Below, in pieces: positions 41,490 through 51,348 of a stretch of 64,000 nt of DNA; position 1 is the stretch's first letter; the number at the start of each line of letters is the position of its first letter. A program made the position numbers and the translations under genes. The DNA comes from Paraburkholderia podalyriae. Lineage in GTDB: Bacteria; Pseudomonadota; Gammaproteobacteria; Burkholderiales; Burkholderiaceae. Under the pieces are notes generated by a model, which saw nothing but the letters and a program-made list of their open reading frames with translations, was not told the origin of the DNA and did not search any database. The DNA lies in NCBI RefSeq assembly GCF_014397785.1, contig NZ_VZQQ01000033.1, forward strand, positions 1 to 64,000, written 5' to 3'.

Positions 41490-42338
41490 TTATTCGGCCG
41501 CGTACGTGGTCTGCTGCTGTTCGCCAAGACCATCAATGCCAAGGCGCATCGTCTGCCCCGGCTTCAGAAACACTGGCGACGGTTTCACACCCATGCCGAC
41601 TCCCGGCGGCGTACCGGTAGAGATCACATCACCCGGCTGCAGGCTCATGCACTGGGACAAATAGGAAACCAGCTTCGCGACGCTGAACACCATCGTGCGC
41701 GTATTGCCGTTTTGGTAGCGATGCCCGTCGACCTCGAGCCACAGATCGAGTGCCTGCGGATCGGCCACTTCGTCGCGAGTCACGAGCCAGGGGCCGATTG
41801 GTCCGAATGTGTCGCAGCCCTTTCCCTTGTCCCACGTGCCGCCGCGTTCAATCTGCCACTCGCGCTCCGACAGATCGTTGATCACGCAATAGCCCGCTAC
41901 GTACTCGAGCGCATCTACTTCGTCGACGTACTTGCAAGACTTGCCGATGACGACGCCGAGTTCGGCTTCCCAGTCGGTCTTCGCGGAGCCGCGCGGGATT
42001 TCAATGCCGTCATTTGGGCCGCATACGGCGCTCGTCCACTTGTTGAAGACAATTGGCTCCGTAGGAACCGGCAGATTTGATTCGGCCGCATGGTCGACGT
42101 AGTTCAGGCCGATACAGACAAACTTGCCGATGTTGCCAACGCATGCTCCGATGCGCGGTTCGCCCTGCACGACAGGCAACGACGCAGGACCGATGGCGCG
42201 CAGCCGTGCAAGCCCTGCGTCTGTTAGCACGTCACCAGCGATGTCGTCCACGACAGCAGACAGATCACGAATCTTGCCGTCACTATCCAGCAACCCTGGT
42301 TTTTCATGCCCTTTCGGCCCATAACGAAGCAGTTTCAT
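41490..42338 (-). CDS. Fumarylacetoacetate hydrolase family protein
   Basis: The 282-residue enzyme has the FAH fold with metal ligands Glu124 and Glu126 (DWEAELGVVIGK) and Asp155 (CVINDLSEREWQ), and the PGDVISTGTPPGVGMG loop. Family members hydrolyse or decarboxylate beta-diketo acids, or act as ureidoglycolate lyase or acylpyruvase; the close relatives of this length are often 2-keto-acid hydratase/isomerases. It is the last gene of the minus-strand operon and lies 176 bases after the ABC ATPase. IS21 inserted about 210 bases beyond its stop. Confidence 0.88.
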   Translation of the reverse strand: MKLLRYGPKGHEKPGLLDSDGKIRDLSAVVDDIAGDVLTDAGLARLRAIGPASLPVVQGEPRIGACVGNIGKFVCIGLNYVDHAAESNLPVPTEPIVFNKWTSAVCGPNDGIEIPRGSAKTDWEAELGVVIGKSCKYVDEVDALEYVAGYCVINDLSEREWQIERGGTWDKGKGCDTFGPIGPWLVTRDEVADPQALDLWLEVDGHRYQNGNTRTMVFSVAKLVSYLSQCMSLQPGDVISTGTPPGVGMGVKPSPVFLKPGQTMRLGIDGLGEQQQTTYAAE

Positions 42339-42514
42339 TGTTTGACTTCCTAAGGTTTTCTATTGAAAATCGGGCTTCTTGGGGCCAGCCGTTTAGCCCG
42401 GTCTGACGCTACTTCGCGCGTCAGCTCAACTCATCTCGGCGCCTGTCCTCTCCGTCCTGCCCCATTCGTGCGCCGGCTGGACGGGTTCGTGGCTCGGCGA
42501 GCGTCGCCGCGGCA

Positions 42515-43273
42515 TTAATGCTTGAGTACCCGTGACAGGAACGTACGCGTGCGGTCATGCATGGGATTGTCGAAGATGGCGGCCGGCTCCCCTTGTTCAA
42601 GCACCTTGCCGTGGTCCATGTAGATGACCCTGTCCGCCACCTCGCGCGCGAAGCCCATTTCATGGGTAACGATCATCATCGTCATTCCAGAACTTGCGAG
42701 CTCGCGCATCACTTCAAGCACCTCGCCTACCATTTCCGGGTCAAGCGCCGAGGTCGGCTCGTCAAACAGCATCACCCGCGGCTCCATCGCCAGCGAACGC
42801 GCAATCGCGACTCGCTGCTGCTGTCCGCCGGAAAGCTGGGATGGGTACTTGTTGACATGGTCTCGTAGTCCAACGCGCTCGAGCAGCTTGCGGGCAATCG
42901 TCTCGGCGCGCGCACGCGGCCATCTGCGTACGCGGATTGGTGCGAGCATCACGTTTTCCAGAACGGTCTTGTGCGGAAACAGGTTGAAGTGCTGGAAGAC
43001 CATGCCGACTTCCTTACGGATAGCCGCCAGTTCCTTCCTTGAAGTGCCGAACCCATCCTCCGACGGCGCCAGCTCGATTCCATCGACAATCAGTTGGCCA
43101 TCGCCGAAATTCTCCAGCCCGTTGACGCAACGAATCAGGGTCGACTTGCCGGAGCCGCTCGCACCGATAATGACCACCACTTCGCCGCTCTGTACTTGCA
43201 GATCTATGTCTTTCAACACGTGAAATGCGCCGTACGATTTGTTCAGCTTGTGCATTTGGACAATCGCGGACAT
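42515..43273 (-). CDS. aapP: Amino-acid ABC transporter ATP-binding protein
   Basis: The 252-residue ATPase has Walker A in IIGASGSGKSTLIRCVNGLE, the Q-loop in MVFQHFNLFPHKT, signature LSGGQQQRVAIARSLAMEP and Walker B in VMLFDEPTSALDPEM, then the switch His in IVTHEMGF. It is of the polar amino acid (GlnQ/AapP) type. GAAGGAG precedes the ATG at 43271-43273. It powers the transporter formed with the two permeases and the binding protein upstream. Confidence 0.9.
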   Translation of the reverse strand: MSAIVQMHKLNKSYGAFHVLKDIDLQVQSGEVVVIIGASGSGKSTLIRCVNGLENFGDGQLIVDGIELAPSEDGFGTSRKELAAIRKEVGMVFQHFNLFPHKTVLENVMLAPIRVRRWPRARAETIARKLLERVGLRDHVNKYPSQLSGGQQQRVAIARSLAMEPRVMLFDEPTSALDPEMVGEVLEVMRELASSGMTMMIVTHEMGFAREVADRVIYMDHGKVLEQGEPAAIFDNPMHDRTRTFLSRVLKH

Positions 43274-43343
43274 ATCCACTCCTTCGTCAAAAATATCTTC
43301 ACCCAGCAAGAAGCTGGCCATCCATCTTGTTCGAGGCGGCAGC

Positions 43344-44480
43344 CTAGCGCGCACCCTCGCTCATTTTCAGTTCAATCCGGCGAGCGCCGTACGATATGAG
43401 CGAGCCGATCGCGAGGTAAGCAGCGAACAGAAAGGCATAAACCTCGTCTTGCGAGCCGCTGTACTGCGGATTGGCGAGCACGGTTTGTCCTGCCTTCAGA
43501 AAATCGGTAAGCCCGATAATGAACAGCGCGGGTACGTTGTTGAACAGGTCAAGCACGTTCCCCACGAGCGCGGGAATCACGGCCTTCAATGCCTGCGGAA
43601 GAACGATGAGGAAACTCTCGTCCCGCTTGCTGAAGCCCAAAGACTGAGCCGCCTCCGATTGCCCCCGCGGCACGCTCTGAATACCAGAGCGAACATACTC
43701 GGCGGCATAGGCCGCGTAGAAGAGCACGAAACCCGCGATGCCCCGCGCAAGGTCCGGAATATGAACCTGAGGTGGAAACACCAGCGGAATAATGATCCAT
43801 GACCAGTAGACGGTGCAGACAAGCGGCACGGAACGCATCAATTCGATGTACCCCGAACACGCCAGTCGCACGCTCGAAAATCGGCTATTTCTGCCGAACG
43901 CGAGCAGGATGCCTACCGGCAGGCTGAGCAAGGTGGCAATCACCGTGACGAGGACACTCAGGAGCAATCCACCCCATCGGTCGACGCCGGCCGGTGCCAG
44001 CAACGCGCAGATGATGCCCACGCCCAGCAGCCACAACAGGCCCATCATGCGGCCGATCTGGGGCCAGCGGCTCGTAGCGGCGCATGCGACCAGCGCGATG
44101 GAAAGACAGCCGAACACACCGGCGAGCCAATGAAGTTGAATACCGGAAGTCACCGCCGCGGCCGCCGCCAGAACGGCGCCGCTCAGGACATGGCGCTTCC
44201 AGCGCTTCGCTATCAATACAAGGCCGATCGTCATGCCGAATAGCGCGCTCAGTCCGGCGCCAGTAACGAGCGCACGCCAGATCTGGTCTGCCGGGAACGT
44301 CCCGACCAGCAATACGGTCAGGTTGTCCACCACGACCGACCAATGCGCGATGAACAAGACCCAGCGCGCGGCAAGGACTGCAATATAAAGCGTCAGCGGA
44401 ATCGACACCAGCGAGAGCAGCGAACTGGATGAAGTCGAGAACAGGTTGTGCCGCGCCCAACGACCAATGGTCATTGCCAT
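43344..44480 (-). CDS. aapM: Amino-acid ABC transporter permease, AapM-like
   Basis: The 378-residue permease has an extended N-terminal half with extra helices (as AapM has) and the binding-protein-dependent transport domain in the second half (VGILLAFGRNSRF, YIELMRSVPLVCTVYWSWII, YVRSGIQSVPRGQSEAAQSL with the EAA loop). Starts on the last base of the aapQ stop region and precedes aapP by about 70 bases. Assignment rests on length and domain layout. Confidence 0.87.
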   Translation of the reverse strand: MAMTIGRWARHNLFSTSSSSLLSLVSIPLTLYIAVLAARWVLFIAHWSVVVDNLTVLLVGTFPADQIWRALVTGAGLSALFGMTIGLVLIAKRWKRHVLSGAVLAAAAAVTSGIQLHWLAGVFGCLSIALVACAATSRWPQIGRMMGLLWLLGVGIICALLAPAGVDRWGGLLLSVLVTVIATLLSLPVGILLAFGRNSRFSSVRLACSGYIELMRSVPLVCTVYWSWIIIPLVFPPQVHIPDLARGIAGFVLFYAAYAAEYVRSGIQSVPRGQSEAAQSLGFSKRDESFLIVLPQALKAVIPALVGNVLDLFNNVPALFIIGLTDFLKAGQTVLANPQYSGSQDEVYAFLFAAYLAIGSLISYGARRIELKMSEGAR

Positions 44481-45775
44481 TACCGAGCTCCTTTCTTCAT
44501 GACACGCCGGTTGTACAGGTTCGCGATCGCACTAATGGACAAGCTGATGAGCATGTAGACGACCATGACAATGATGATGCCCTCCAGTGCACGTCCGGTC
44601 TGGTTGGCGACCGTCCCGTACACACTGAACATATCGGGAAAACCGATCGCAATTGCAAAGGAAGTGCTCTTCGCGATGGTGACGTACAGGTTGCCAAGGG
44701 AAGGCAGGATGACGCGCACCGCTTGCGGCAAGACGACTACCCAGAGGGATTCACGATGGCCGAGACCTAGTGCAGCGGCTGCCTCCCACTGCCCTCGGTC
44801 GATCGATTGCACCGAACCGCGCACCACTTCGGCAACGTACGCGGCGAAGTTCACGCTGAGACCGATGATCAGGGCGGCCATCTCCGGAGAAAAGCCCGCG
44901 CCACCCGACACCGAAAAAGCGCTGGCCTGCGGCATGTCGATGCTGAACGGCCGCCCAGCGACCGCAACGCCGAGCGCCAATATCCCGGCACTCACCGCGA
45001 AGGCTAAGCGACGCTGGCCTCGCGTCCTCACCAGCACACCCACGGCAAACACGGCCACGGCCAGTCCTGCAATCCACGCGTAGCGGGACGCCGCCGGGGT
45101 AGCAATCAGCCACGGAGTGAACACACCTTGCCGGCTTGCGATCAACGCACCATGCAGCAGCGTCGCATCTGACAGGCTTGGCAGTTGCAACAGCACAGCG
45201 AAATACCAGAAGATGATCTGGATGAGTAGCGGCGTATTGCGGATGAGTTCGACAAACGCCCACGCCCAGTTTTTGACGACCCAATTCCTCGACATGCGCC
45301 CGACGCCGACCAGCACGCCAACAACGGTGGCGAGCACGATCGAGATGAGTGTGACTACGAGGGTGTTATAAAGACCCGCAATCAGTGCCTGGGCGTAGGT
45401 CTGCTGAGAATTGAACGGCACCAGCGACAGACCGTGCGGACCTTTCGCTACGGTCAGGCCCTCACTGATGTCGAAGCCTGCAGGCTGCTTGAGAAAGTCG
45501 AGGCTAAACCCGATGCCATGGCGTTGAAGACCACCCCATACCGTCGCGAAGAAGGCCAACACGACCGCAATAATGGCCGCAAGGATCAGCGCCTGGATCG
45601 CCGCTGCGCGCGTGCGTGCCGCGCGCCGCCGCTTCGATTGGGACTGTGAAGCGGGTGAAGGAGGAGGTCCGAACGGTCGATTTTTTTCCGTACTGGACAG
45701 TTTTAATTGCGACACTCTTCCTTCTCCACTGACGTCAAAATTTCCAATGCGGGCGGACAGTTGATCTCGTTTCAT
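44480..45775 (-). CDS. aapQ: Amino-acid ABC transporter permease, AapQ-like
   Basis: The 431-residue permease begins with a 50-residue basic cytoplasmic tail, then about eight helices with a large insertion between helices 3 and 5, as in AapQ/BztB. It has the permease signature in VEVVRGSVQ-type text: AYVAEVVRGSVQSIDRGQWE AAAALGLG (EAA loop). RNTPLLIQIIFWYFA is the conserved his/glu-permease motif. It pairs with AapM in the membrane. Confidence 0.87.
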   Translation of the reverse strand: MKRDQLSARIGNFDVSGEGRVSQLKLSSTEKNRPFGPPPSPASQSQSKRRRAARTRAAAIQALILAAIIAVVLAFFATVWGGLQRHGIGFSLDFLKQPAGFDISEGLTVAKGPHGLSLVPFNSQQTYAQALIAGLYNTLVVTLISIVLATVVGVLVGVGRMSRNWVVKNWAWAFVELIRNTPLLIQIIFWYFAVLLQLPSLSDATLLHGALIASRQGVFTPWLIATPAASRYAWIAGLAVAVFAVGVLVRTRGQRRLAFAVSAGILALGVAVAGRPFSIDMPQASAFSVSGGAGFSPEMAALIIGLSVNFAAYVAEVVRGSVQSIDRGQWEAAAALGLGHRESLWVVVLPQAVRVILPSLGNLYVTIAKSTSFAIAIGFPDMFSVYGTVANQTGRALEGIIIVMVVYMLISLSISAIANLYNRRVMKKGAR

Positions 45776-45839
45776 ATCCGGACTCTGCCGAAGCCGGCGG
45801 CAGGTTGCCGGCCGCCCGCTTCAGTGCGACTTGCGCTGC

Positions 45840-46901
45840 TTAGTACCAGGGCGGCGAATACATCATGCCGCCGTCATTCCATGCCGCGTTCAGAGAACCC
45901 TTGCGTTCAATTGCGTAGGGTGTCCGTGGGCCGATATTGCGGTCGTAGATCTCACCGTAATTGCCGACCGACGCGATCACCTTCTGCACAAACTCAGGTT
46001 GCAGCCCGAAATCCTTGCTGAGCGTACCGTTCACACCCAAGAATTTTTGCAGGTACGGGTCTGTCGTCTTGACGAAGGTCGGCAAATTCTTCGAGGTGAT
46101 GCCGTGCTCTTCGGCTTCGAAGGTCGCATAGATCACCCATGTCAACGCAGCGTGCCAGCGAGGGTCGTCCTCAGACACAAACCCTGCGAGCGGCGATTTG
46201 TCGAACGCCTCAGGAAGAATCTGGAAGGCAGCCGGATTGCTCGCGTTGCCGCGCCAGCCCGCCAAAGCCGACTTGTCCGTCACCATTGCGTCACAACGTC
46301 CGGAATTCAGCGCGTCAAACAGTTTGTTCGTGTCCTGATAGGTCAGCGCCTTGGTTGACGTTTTCCAGTTGTGAGCCTTGAAGTAACCGGCCAGCATCTG
46401 CTCCGTTTCCGAACCCTGCGTCGTGCAAAATGTCGCACCGTTCAGGTCGCTGATGTGCTTGACCTTCAGCGCGGTCTTGACCAGAACACCGGTACCGTCA
46501 TAAAAATTGGTGGGCAGGAAGGAAATGCTGAGCGCTGCCGACTCGCGCGTCGGCGTGACCGTACTGTGGGCGAAAACGACGTCGGCCTGCCCCGTGCGAA
46601 GCGCGTTAAAGCGGCTGCGGTCCGTGACGATCACGAACTGGACCTTGTTCGGGTCACCTAACACGGCGGCAGCGGTCGCCCTGCAAAGGTCGACATCCAT
46701 GCCTTCCATCTTGCCGGTCTTCGTGTTCAGATAGCCGAAGCCCGGCGTTGCATTGTCCGTGCCGCACAACAGCATGCCGCGTTTGACCACCGTGCTCAGG
46801 TGATCTTCATCGGCGTGTGCAGCGGTCATTCCCAAAGTCAACGCACCGCAGCTCAACGCCATGCACGCAAGGAGACGTGCCGCATTAAAGCGAATCTTCA
46901 T
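45840..46901 (-). CDS. aapJ: Amino-acid ABC transporter substrate-binding protein, AapJ-like
   Basis: The 353-residue protein has a signal peptide (cleavage near AAHADED) and the family-3 solute-binding fold of the AapJ/BztA group: RGMLLCGTDNATPGFGYLNT, MDVDLCRATAAAVLGDPNKV, RFNALRTGQADVVFAHSTVT, FYDGTGVLV. A Cys pair (CTTQGSETE, SGRCDAMVTD) is as in relatives. It captures the amino acid in the periplasm and sets the specificity of the transporter. The true start is ATG 46899-46901 with GGAG upstream. Confidence 0.9.
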   Translation of the reverse strand: MKIRFNAARLLACMALSCGALTLGMTAAHADEDHLSTVVKRGMLLCGTDNATPGFGYLNTKTGKMEGMDVDLCRATAAAVLGDPNKVQFVIVTDRSRFNALRTGQADVVFAHSTVTPTRESAALSISFLPTNFYDGTGVLVKTALKVKHISDLNGATFCTTQGSETEQMLAGYFKAHNWKTSTKALTYQDTNKLFDALNSGRCDAMVTDKSALAGWRGNASNPAAFQILPEAFDKSPLAGFVSEDDPRWHAALTWVIYATFEAEEHGITSKNLPTFVKTTDPYLQKFLGVNGTLSKDFGLQPEFVQKVIASVGNYGEIYDRNIGPRTPYAIERKGSLNAAWNDGGMMYSPPWY

Positions 46902-47130
46902 GTTATTTCTCCAGCCCGGAAAGATGACGTCGGCCCGCCTATTCCGAGCAATATCGGCGCGACGCAAAATTGCAACCAACCATTCGTATTCACTTCCCAG
47001 TCCTTTCCATTCTCGAAGCTCGATCGCATGACAACCTGGGCTGACATGCAATGCTTCGCGCTACTCGACAACCTTACCTAAAGCAGGCGTGTAGTTGTCT
47101 CAGCAGCGGGGAGGGACTTGCCGCTAACTA

Positions 47131-48342
47131 TCACCACCCCTGAAAGCGTGGCCATTGGGCTGCGATTTCGCGAGAGCCGGTTCGAATCAACTCGTAGTGG
47201 GCGTGCTGGGCGGCCGTCGCGCAAGCGTGATTCGGGAGAATGCGCACAAGCGAGCCGATGGGTAAATGAGGCAGCGACGCCCCACTACCGCTGCGCACGG
47301 CGATGATCCCCTGCTCCTGGTTCGCCTGAACCATGATCAGGTCGGGGTAGGGCACGCCGTCGACACTGCACACCACGCCATAACTCTGATCGATTCTCTG
47401 CGACGCCGTACCGCGATCGCGCGACATCGCCATCCAGCCTGCATCGACGAGAATCCATCCCTTGGCGGCCTGGTGACCGATGACGGTGGCCAGCACGCTA
47501 ACAGCGATGTCGTCGACCGTGCACACATCAAGACCCGCCATCACGAGATCGAAAAACACGAACACACCCGCACGCACCTCCGTGACGCCCGTCAGGTCGC
47601 CCGCGAAATGGGCCGTCGGCGTCGACCCCACACTGACGACGGGGGCTGGCAATCCCGCAGCGCGCAGCACTGTTGCGCAACCGACTGCCGCTGCGCGTTC
47701 GCGTTCGGCAATCGCCACGATCTCTTCGATGCTCCTGCATGCGTACGATTCGCCCGCATGAGTCATGACGCCACGCAATTCCGCACCGCCGTCATGCAGC
47801 GTGTTGCCGATTGCCAGAAGATTGACCGTGTCATCGGGCCGCACACCGGCGCGATGACCGTCCGAGTCGATCTCGATCAGCGTTGGAATGCGGTCATTTG
47901 TGCGGCGCGACTGCTCGGCAACCGCTCGCGCAGCGTCGACGTTGTCCACCACGACCGACAGGTCGATGCCCTGCTGGCGTAGTGCACTCACGCGGTCGAG
48001 TTTGCTGGGCACAACGCCGACACCGTAGAGAATGTCGCGCACGCCGCCGGCGGCGAACTGCTCCGCTTCCTGAAGAGTCGATACCGTCGCCGGTCCGGCC
48101 GGACCATCCATCACGCGACGCGCCACTTCGATCGACTTCGGTGTCTTCAGGTGCGGGCGCAACTTGACGCTGCGTTCCGCGAGCCGTCCCCGCAGACGCG
48201 CGATGTTGCGCATCATGCGGCTCTCGTCGAGCAACAGCGCAGGGGTGCACAGGGACTCGATTGGCCCAGGCGTTGCAGCGCGCGACTCACCGTGGAACTC
48301 AGGCTCACTCGGATCTGTTGTTGTACGTCTCATGCTCGACAT
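47131..48342 (-). CDS. DSD1 family PLP enzyme (D-threonine aldolase / D-serine dehydratase-like)
   Basis: The 403-residue protein has the alanine-racemase-type N-terminal barrel with the PLP lysine (Lys66 in LRPHLKTPKS), SVGSTPTAHFAGD for phosphate binding, and the C-terminal metal-site motif PNHACATA (His and Cys near 372-374) of the DSD1 family. Members cleave D-threonine to glycine and acetaldehyde, or dehydrate D-serine or 3-hydroxyaspartate. Next to an aldehyde dehydrogenase, an aldolase role that yields an aldehyde is the best guess. AGAGG lies before ATG 48340-48342. Confidence 0.85.
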   Translation of the reverse strand: MSSMRRTTTDPSEPEFHGESRAATPGPIESLCTPALLLDESRMMRNIARLRGRLAERSVKLRPHLKTPKSIEVARRVMDGPAGPATVSTLQEAEQFAAGGVRDILYGVGVVPSKLDRVSALRQQGIDLSVVVDNVDAARAVAEQSRRTNDRIPTLIEIDSDGHRAGVRPDDTVNLLAIGNTLHDGGAELRGVMTHAGESYACRSIEEIVAIAERERAAAVGCATVLRAAGLPAPVVSVGSTPTAHFAGDLTGVTEVRAGVFVFFDLVMAGLDVCTVDDIAVSVLATVIGHQAAKGWILVDAGWMAMSRDRGTASQRIDQSYGVVCSVDGVPYPDLIMVQANQEQGIIAVRSGSGASLPHLPIGSLVRILPNHACATAAQHAHYELIRTGSREIAAQWPRFQGW

Positions 48343-48374
48343 AATTCCTCTACCTTGGGACGAGTTGGACTTGC

Positions 48375-49805
48375 TTACAGCGCGACCACGCCGGTCTTGA
48401 TCTGCGCAAAACTGCGCAGCCCCTCCGCGCCTTTCTCGCGTCCGTACCCGGAGCGCTTGAAGCCGCCGAACGGCAGTTCAACCCCACCTGAGGCGCCATA
48501 CGTGTTGACGAAGACCTGCCCGGCCAACACCTCCCGGATCATTCGATGCGCGGTGGTCAGATCGCGCGTCCACACGCCAGCAACCAGTCCATAGTCGGTG
48601 CCATTGGCCAGTTGGACCGCTTCCTCGAGGTTGCGGAACCGCGTCACGGCCAGCACCGGCCCGAAGACTTCGTCCTGGCCCATCGGGCTCGCGGGGTCGA
48701 CATCGTCAATCAATGTTGGTTGCAGGAAGAAGCCCTTACCGAACACGCCGCCGTTCAGCGCGTTGCCGCCGGCAACGATCTTCGCGCCGTTGCCGCGCGC
48801 CTGCTCGAGGAACGACATGACGCGACTGCGCTGCGTCTGCGAAATGAGCGGCCCAAGAACGGGGTCAGTCAGAGCAGGACCGATCGTCACGTTGGCAAAG
48901 GCCTGCTGGATGCGCTCCACCAGCACGTCGTGCACGCTTTCGTGAACCAGCAGCCGCGAACCGGCTGAGCAGGTTTGCCCTGCATTTTGCAGAATGGCGT
49001 TGACGACGCCCGGTACGGCACGTTCGAGGTCCGCATCGGCGAACACGATATTGGGCGACTTGCCGCCCAATTCCATCGTTGCCGGAATTACACGGTTGGC
49101 CGCGGCGTGGGCGATGATGCGTCCTACTTCGACTGAGCCGGTGAACGAGATATGGTCGATGTCGCCATGGCTCGTCAACGCTGCACCGGCCGTCTCGCCA
49201 TAGCCAGTCACTACGTTCAGCGCGCCGGCAGGCAAGCCCGCTTCAAGCGCGAGCAATGCCAGTCTCAACGCGGTCAACGGCGCTTCTTCAGCAGGCTTCA
49301 ACACGCAGCAATTGCCCATCGCCAGTGCGGGGGCGATGGTGCGCGCGAAGATCTGCATCGGATAATTCCATGGAATCACGTGCGCGGTGACACCATGCGG
49401 TTCCCATTGCGTAAAGATCATCGTATCCGCGTTCAACGGAATGGACGACCCATAGTGTGTCTCGAGCGCGCTGGCGTAAAAGTCAAAGTAGCGGCTGGTA
49501 ATTTCAGCATCGCGCTTCGCTTGCCGCAAAGGCTTCCCCGTTTGCAGCGCTTCGAGTTCCGCCAGTGCATCGCGGTCACGTTCGACCAGTTGAGCGATGC
49601 GGCGCAGAATGCGTGCGCGCTCGGCAACCGCCACCTTGCGCCACGGATGCGACGCGCGCCGGGCCGCGCTAACCGCAAGATCGATTTCCGCAGGACCGCA
49701 GTCCGGGGTCTGGGCGATCACTTCGCCGCTGGACGGATCCAGCACCGCTACCGTGTCGCGTGTCTCAATCGACTCACCGTTGATGACGGCCGCTTCCTGC
49801 TTCAT
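48375..49805 (-). CDS. NAD(P)-dependent aldehyde dehydrogenase
   Basis: The 476-residue enzyme has the full aldehyde dehydrogenase set: Asn147 in VIPWNYPMQIF, the cofactor loop ISFTGSVEVGR, general base Glu245 in ATMELGGKSPNIVF and nucleophile Cys279 in NAGQTCSAGSR. Close relatives include gamma-aminobutyraldehyde, betaine-aldehyde and related dehydrogenases. First gene of the seven-gene operon, 32 bases before the DSD1-type gene. It would oxidise the aldehyde made downstream of amino-acid cleavage. Confidence 0.9.
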   Translation of the reverse strand: MKQEAAVINGESIETRDTVAVLDPSSGEVIAQTPDCGPAEIDLAVSAARRASHPWRKVAVAERARILRRIAQLVERDRDALAELEALQTGKPLRQAKRDAEITSRYFDFYASALETHYGSSIPLNADTMIFTQWEPHGVTAHVIPWNYPMQIFARTIAPALAMGNCCVLKPAEEAPLTALRLALLALEAGLPAGALNVVTGYGETAGAALTSHGDIDHISFTGSVEVGRIIAHAAANRVIPATMELGGKSPNIVFADADLERAVPGVVNAILQNAGQTCSAGSRLLVHESVHDVLVERIQQAFANVTIGPALTDPVLGPLISQTQRSRVMSFLEQARGNGAKIVAGGNALNGGVFGKGFFLQPTLIDDVDPASPMGQDEVFGPVLAVTRFRNLEEAVQLANGTDYGLVAGVWTRDLTTAHRMIREVLAGQVFVNTYGASGGVELPFGGFKRSGYGREKGAEGLRSFAQIKTGVVAL

Positions 49806-50538
49806 TGCTTGACTCCTCGATCATTCGTGGACGGATCGCCGCCGACAGGTCAGGACCGATCCTTGGAAATTCGCCGGTGCTTGCTGCGCCGTCTGGCGCG
49901 CAACCGCATAGGGCGGGACGAAGTATTGCCAGCCAAAATGCCAATAGGGTTAACGCCAACGCGACTTCATCATTAATGCGGCAGTTAATAGAGGGGACGC
50001 GAAAGATCCACGGTCGTGCGCCACAGGCATGTTCTTTTGGGCATGTGCACGAGTGCGATCGCAGCGCTCCTCGCACTATGCTTCCCTGGAGCCGGGCTTC
50101 ACGCCGTGATGGCATATCTCGCCTTGGAAAACTGCCCAAGACGAGTTATGACGTCATCCGTCTCGTCATAGGGGCACAGCGAATTGTCGAGCAACACTGA
50201 ATGTCGAAGGTTGGCATGGTCCGCCATTTGCGCTTTTTTGGCGCATGGTCGGACGGCGGGGTACTGTCAGATTGCTGGCATGTGGACGAAAATGCGGCGG
50301 CTATTCCTGGCCTCCGGCTCTCCCTATGCCGGAGCCAGGGCGATCGCCCAGCGCACGCGAGTCGCCCAGCCCCCAGTTACGGCGTGGGGAGAACGGCCGC
50401 TTTTGAGCGCGGTGGTGACATTCGGAGAAACTTACTGAGGGGCAGGAACGGGTCGGGAATCGCCGGTTAAGCGGCAGTCGATGCGAAGCTACAGAATCAC
50501 ACGAGCAATGCGCAGGGATGGGTGCGCCTGCACGTGCC
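49806..50538. other. Regulatory and gene-free stretch upstream of the catabolic operon
   Basis: About 730 bases with no gene I can support. It must hold the promoter of the operon starting at 49805; I could not pick a convincing -10/-35 pair. Short plus-strand frames around 50184-50470 have no family signature. Confidence 0.35.
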
Positions 50539-51348
50539 TTAGCTCGCTTTCTGAGCGATCATGACGTAGAAGTTATAACCACCGAAGAAGGTCCCCTTTT
50601 CACTGGCGCGAAGTTGTCGGGCAACGAACGCTTCCACTTCTTCAGGCGTCGCTGCGCCGGCTTTTGGCAACAGGACAGAAAACGATTGCAGCCCCGCCAG
50701 CAAAAAGTCCGCGTGTCCGATTTCAGTGAGAGCCCATCCGCGACTATCGACCAGTTCTAGGTGTGCGTCTTTGAACATCGTCGGCAGTCTTCGCAAGACA
50801 CGTGGATTTGCTATCAGTGCCGAAATAATCTTGTTATCCATGTCGGGATCGGCTCCGAACGTCAGCGTAGCGTAGTCACCGTCAAAAACAACGACTCTTC
50901 CACCGGGCCTGACGACGCGTGCTGCTTGTCGGATGACTTCTTCCGGGTCCGGTACGTGGCTGATCAACGTGTGCGCGATGACCACATCGAATGCCGCGTC
51001 CTGAAACCCAAGCCTTTGTGCATCGTCCACCAACCACTCGATTCGATCCGCGAATCCCTGTTGTGCGGCGATGCATTTTCCGGTCGCGATCAGTGTCGGG
51101 CTTATGTCAACCGCTGTGACCTTTCCCGAAAAAGATGGCTGGCGAAGGAGTTCGCGAACTTCGACGCCCGTGCCACAGCCAAGAGCAAGCACGTCCCGAG
51201 CGGCGGTCAGATCGATAGCACCGAGGTAGTCGTGCAGCATGCCCATGTACCGATCGCTGTTCGATCGCGCTTCCAGTCGCTTCGCGATTACTTCGACAGT
51301 CGGCGCGTCGAGTTGGTGAGTGCGGCCGTACACGTCACGGAAAGACAT
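50539..51348 (-). CDS. Class I SAM-dependent methyltransferase
   Basis: The 269-residue protein has the methyltransferase fold: motif I as ARDVLALGCGTGVEV (Ala in place of the usual Asp/Glu-rich start, Cys within GCGTG), VTAVDISPTL, AFDVVIAHTLISHVPDPEEV and ARVVRPGGRVVVFDGDYATL. The C-terminal segment (KGTFFGGYNFYVMIAQK) is typical of small-molecule UbiE/biotin-type methyltransferases. Substrate unknown. The gene stands alone on the minus strand. Confidence 0.87.
   Translation of the reverse strand: MSFRDVYGRTHQLDAPTVEVIAKRLEARSNSDRYMGMLHDYLGAIDLTAARDVLALGCGTGVEVRELLRQPSFSGKVTAVDISPTLIATGKCIAAQQGFADRIEWLVDDAQRLGFQDAAFDVVIAHTLISHVPDPEEVIRQAARVVRPGGRVVVFDGDYATLTFGADPDMDNKIISALIANPRVLRRLPTMFKDAHLELVDSRGWALTEIGHADFLLAGLQSFSVLLPKAGAATPEEVEAFVARQLRASEKGTFFGGYNFYVMIAQKAS

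Noticed and set aside
47165..47190. GGTTCGAATC as a tRNA T-loop
   Set aside because: It lies in the coding sequence of the DSD1-family enzyme and no cloverleaf can be formed around it.
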